In this document: piece after piece, positions 49,878-49,903 of the stretch
Position numbering within the stretch: position 1 is the first letter of the stretch
How the letters are laid out: every line of letters starts with the position of its first letter
NCBI GenBank assembly: GCA_900768505.1
Contig: CAAGED010000041.1
Location: 1 to 49,903, forward strand
Reading direction: 5' to 3'
Source: Lentisphaeria bacterium
GTDB lineage: Bacteria > Verrucomicrobiota > Lentisphaeria > Victivallales > Victivallaceae
Length of the DNA: 49,903 nucleotides
Position numbers and translations under genes: made by a program
The notes under the pieces: model-generated
The model's database searches: none
Told to the model about the DNA's origin: nothing
Seen by the model: only the letters and a program-made list of their open reading frames with translations

Positions 49878-49903
49878 ATGAACAGATTGTCCGACATATA
49901 TTA
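49878..49903 (+). CDS. Start of a gene cut by the window end
   Basis: ATG followed by NRLSDIY in frame to the edge. It is preceded by CCGGAGG, an excellent Shine-Dalgarno 5 nt from the ATG, so a real gene very likely begins here. Product cannot be told from eight codons. Confidence 0.6.

Overview
The window reads as a chromosomal segment of an anaerobic, Gram-negative-type bacterium. lpxC and a fabZ-type gene indicate lipid A. There are several lipoprotein signal peptides, a complete energy-converting [NiFe] hydrogenase operon, and a DUF4091 glycoside-hydrolase-like gene. The small mraZ-rsmH-ftsL-ftsI-murC cluster, the very divergent ftsA/ftsZ pair and the DUF4091 protein suggest the PVC superphylum, most likely Lentisphaerota (Victivallales-like). 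That placement is an inference from gene content, not a measurement.

Layout. 1-1.2 kb: tRNA-Arg(CCU) and an esterase. 1.6-12.8 kb, minus strand: one 12-gene run hypF-hypC-hypD-hypE-hypA-hypB-echA-echB-echC-echD-echE-echF with overlapping or nearly touching genes and a clear terminator after echF. It encodes a membrane-bound, ferredoxin-dependent, H2-evolving Ech hydrogenase and every Hyp factor needed for its NiFe(CN)2CO centre. The large subunit ends three residues after its last nickel cysteine, so no maturation protease should be needed, and none is present. 13.0-15.2 kb: a polyprenyl-phosphate sugar-1-phosphate transferase behind a good promoter, and an orphan OppF-type ATPase. 15.3-20.9 kb, minus: lpxC, a fused double FabZ whose second half has lost the catalytic His, priA, and an AlbA_2/Schlafen-type protein. 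21.0-22.9 kb: miaA and a family 2 glycosyltransferase. 23.0-26.4 kb, minus: ricT/PSP1 with an Asn/Arg-rich tail, a membrane HExxH metallopeptidase, a Nif3 protein and a small lipoprotein.

26.8-31.2 kb: ftsA and ftsZ with substituted catalytic motifs, then the DUF4091 gene. 31.3-35.0 kb: an HtrA-type lipoprotein protease followed by a larger HtrA-like protein whose catalytic triad is gone. 35.2-39.7 kb, minus: a lipase-like lipoprotein, miaB and proB. 40.0-42.9 kb: a Ser/Thr kinase with an N-terminal zinc ribbon, then speD (with an extra C-terminal domain) and speE for spermidine synthesis. 42.9-43.9 kb is a decayed, gene-poor stretch with direct repeats, a palindromic element and an IS1380-type transposase remnant. 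43.9-49.7 kb: mraZ (with 10-bp-spaced GGG repeats over its start), rsmH, an ftsL-like gene, ftsI and murC. A further gene begins at 49878 and runs off the window.

No CRISPR array, prophage, rRNA or defence island was seen. The most interesting material is divergence inside core machinery: a degenerate FtsZ, a FabZ with a dead partner domain, a protease paired with a pseudoprotease, and an extended SpeD placed behind a kinase. I did not find a convincing new multi-gene defence or mobile system.
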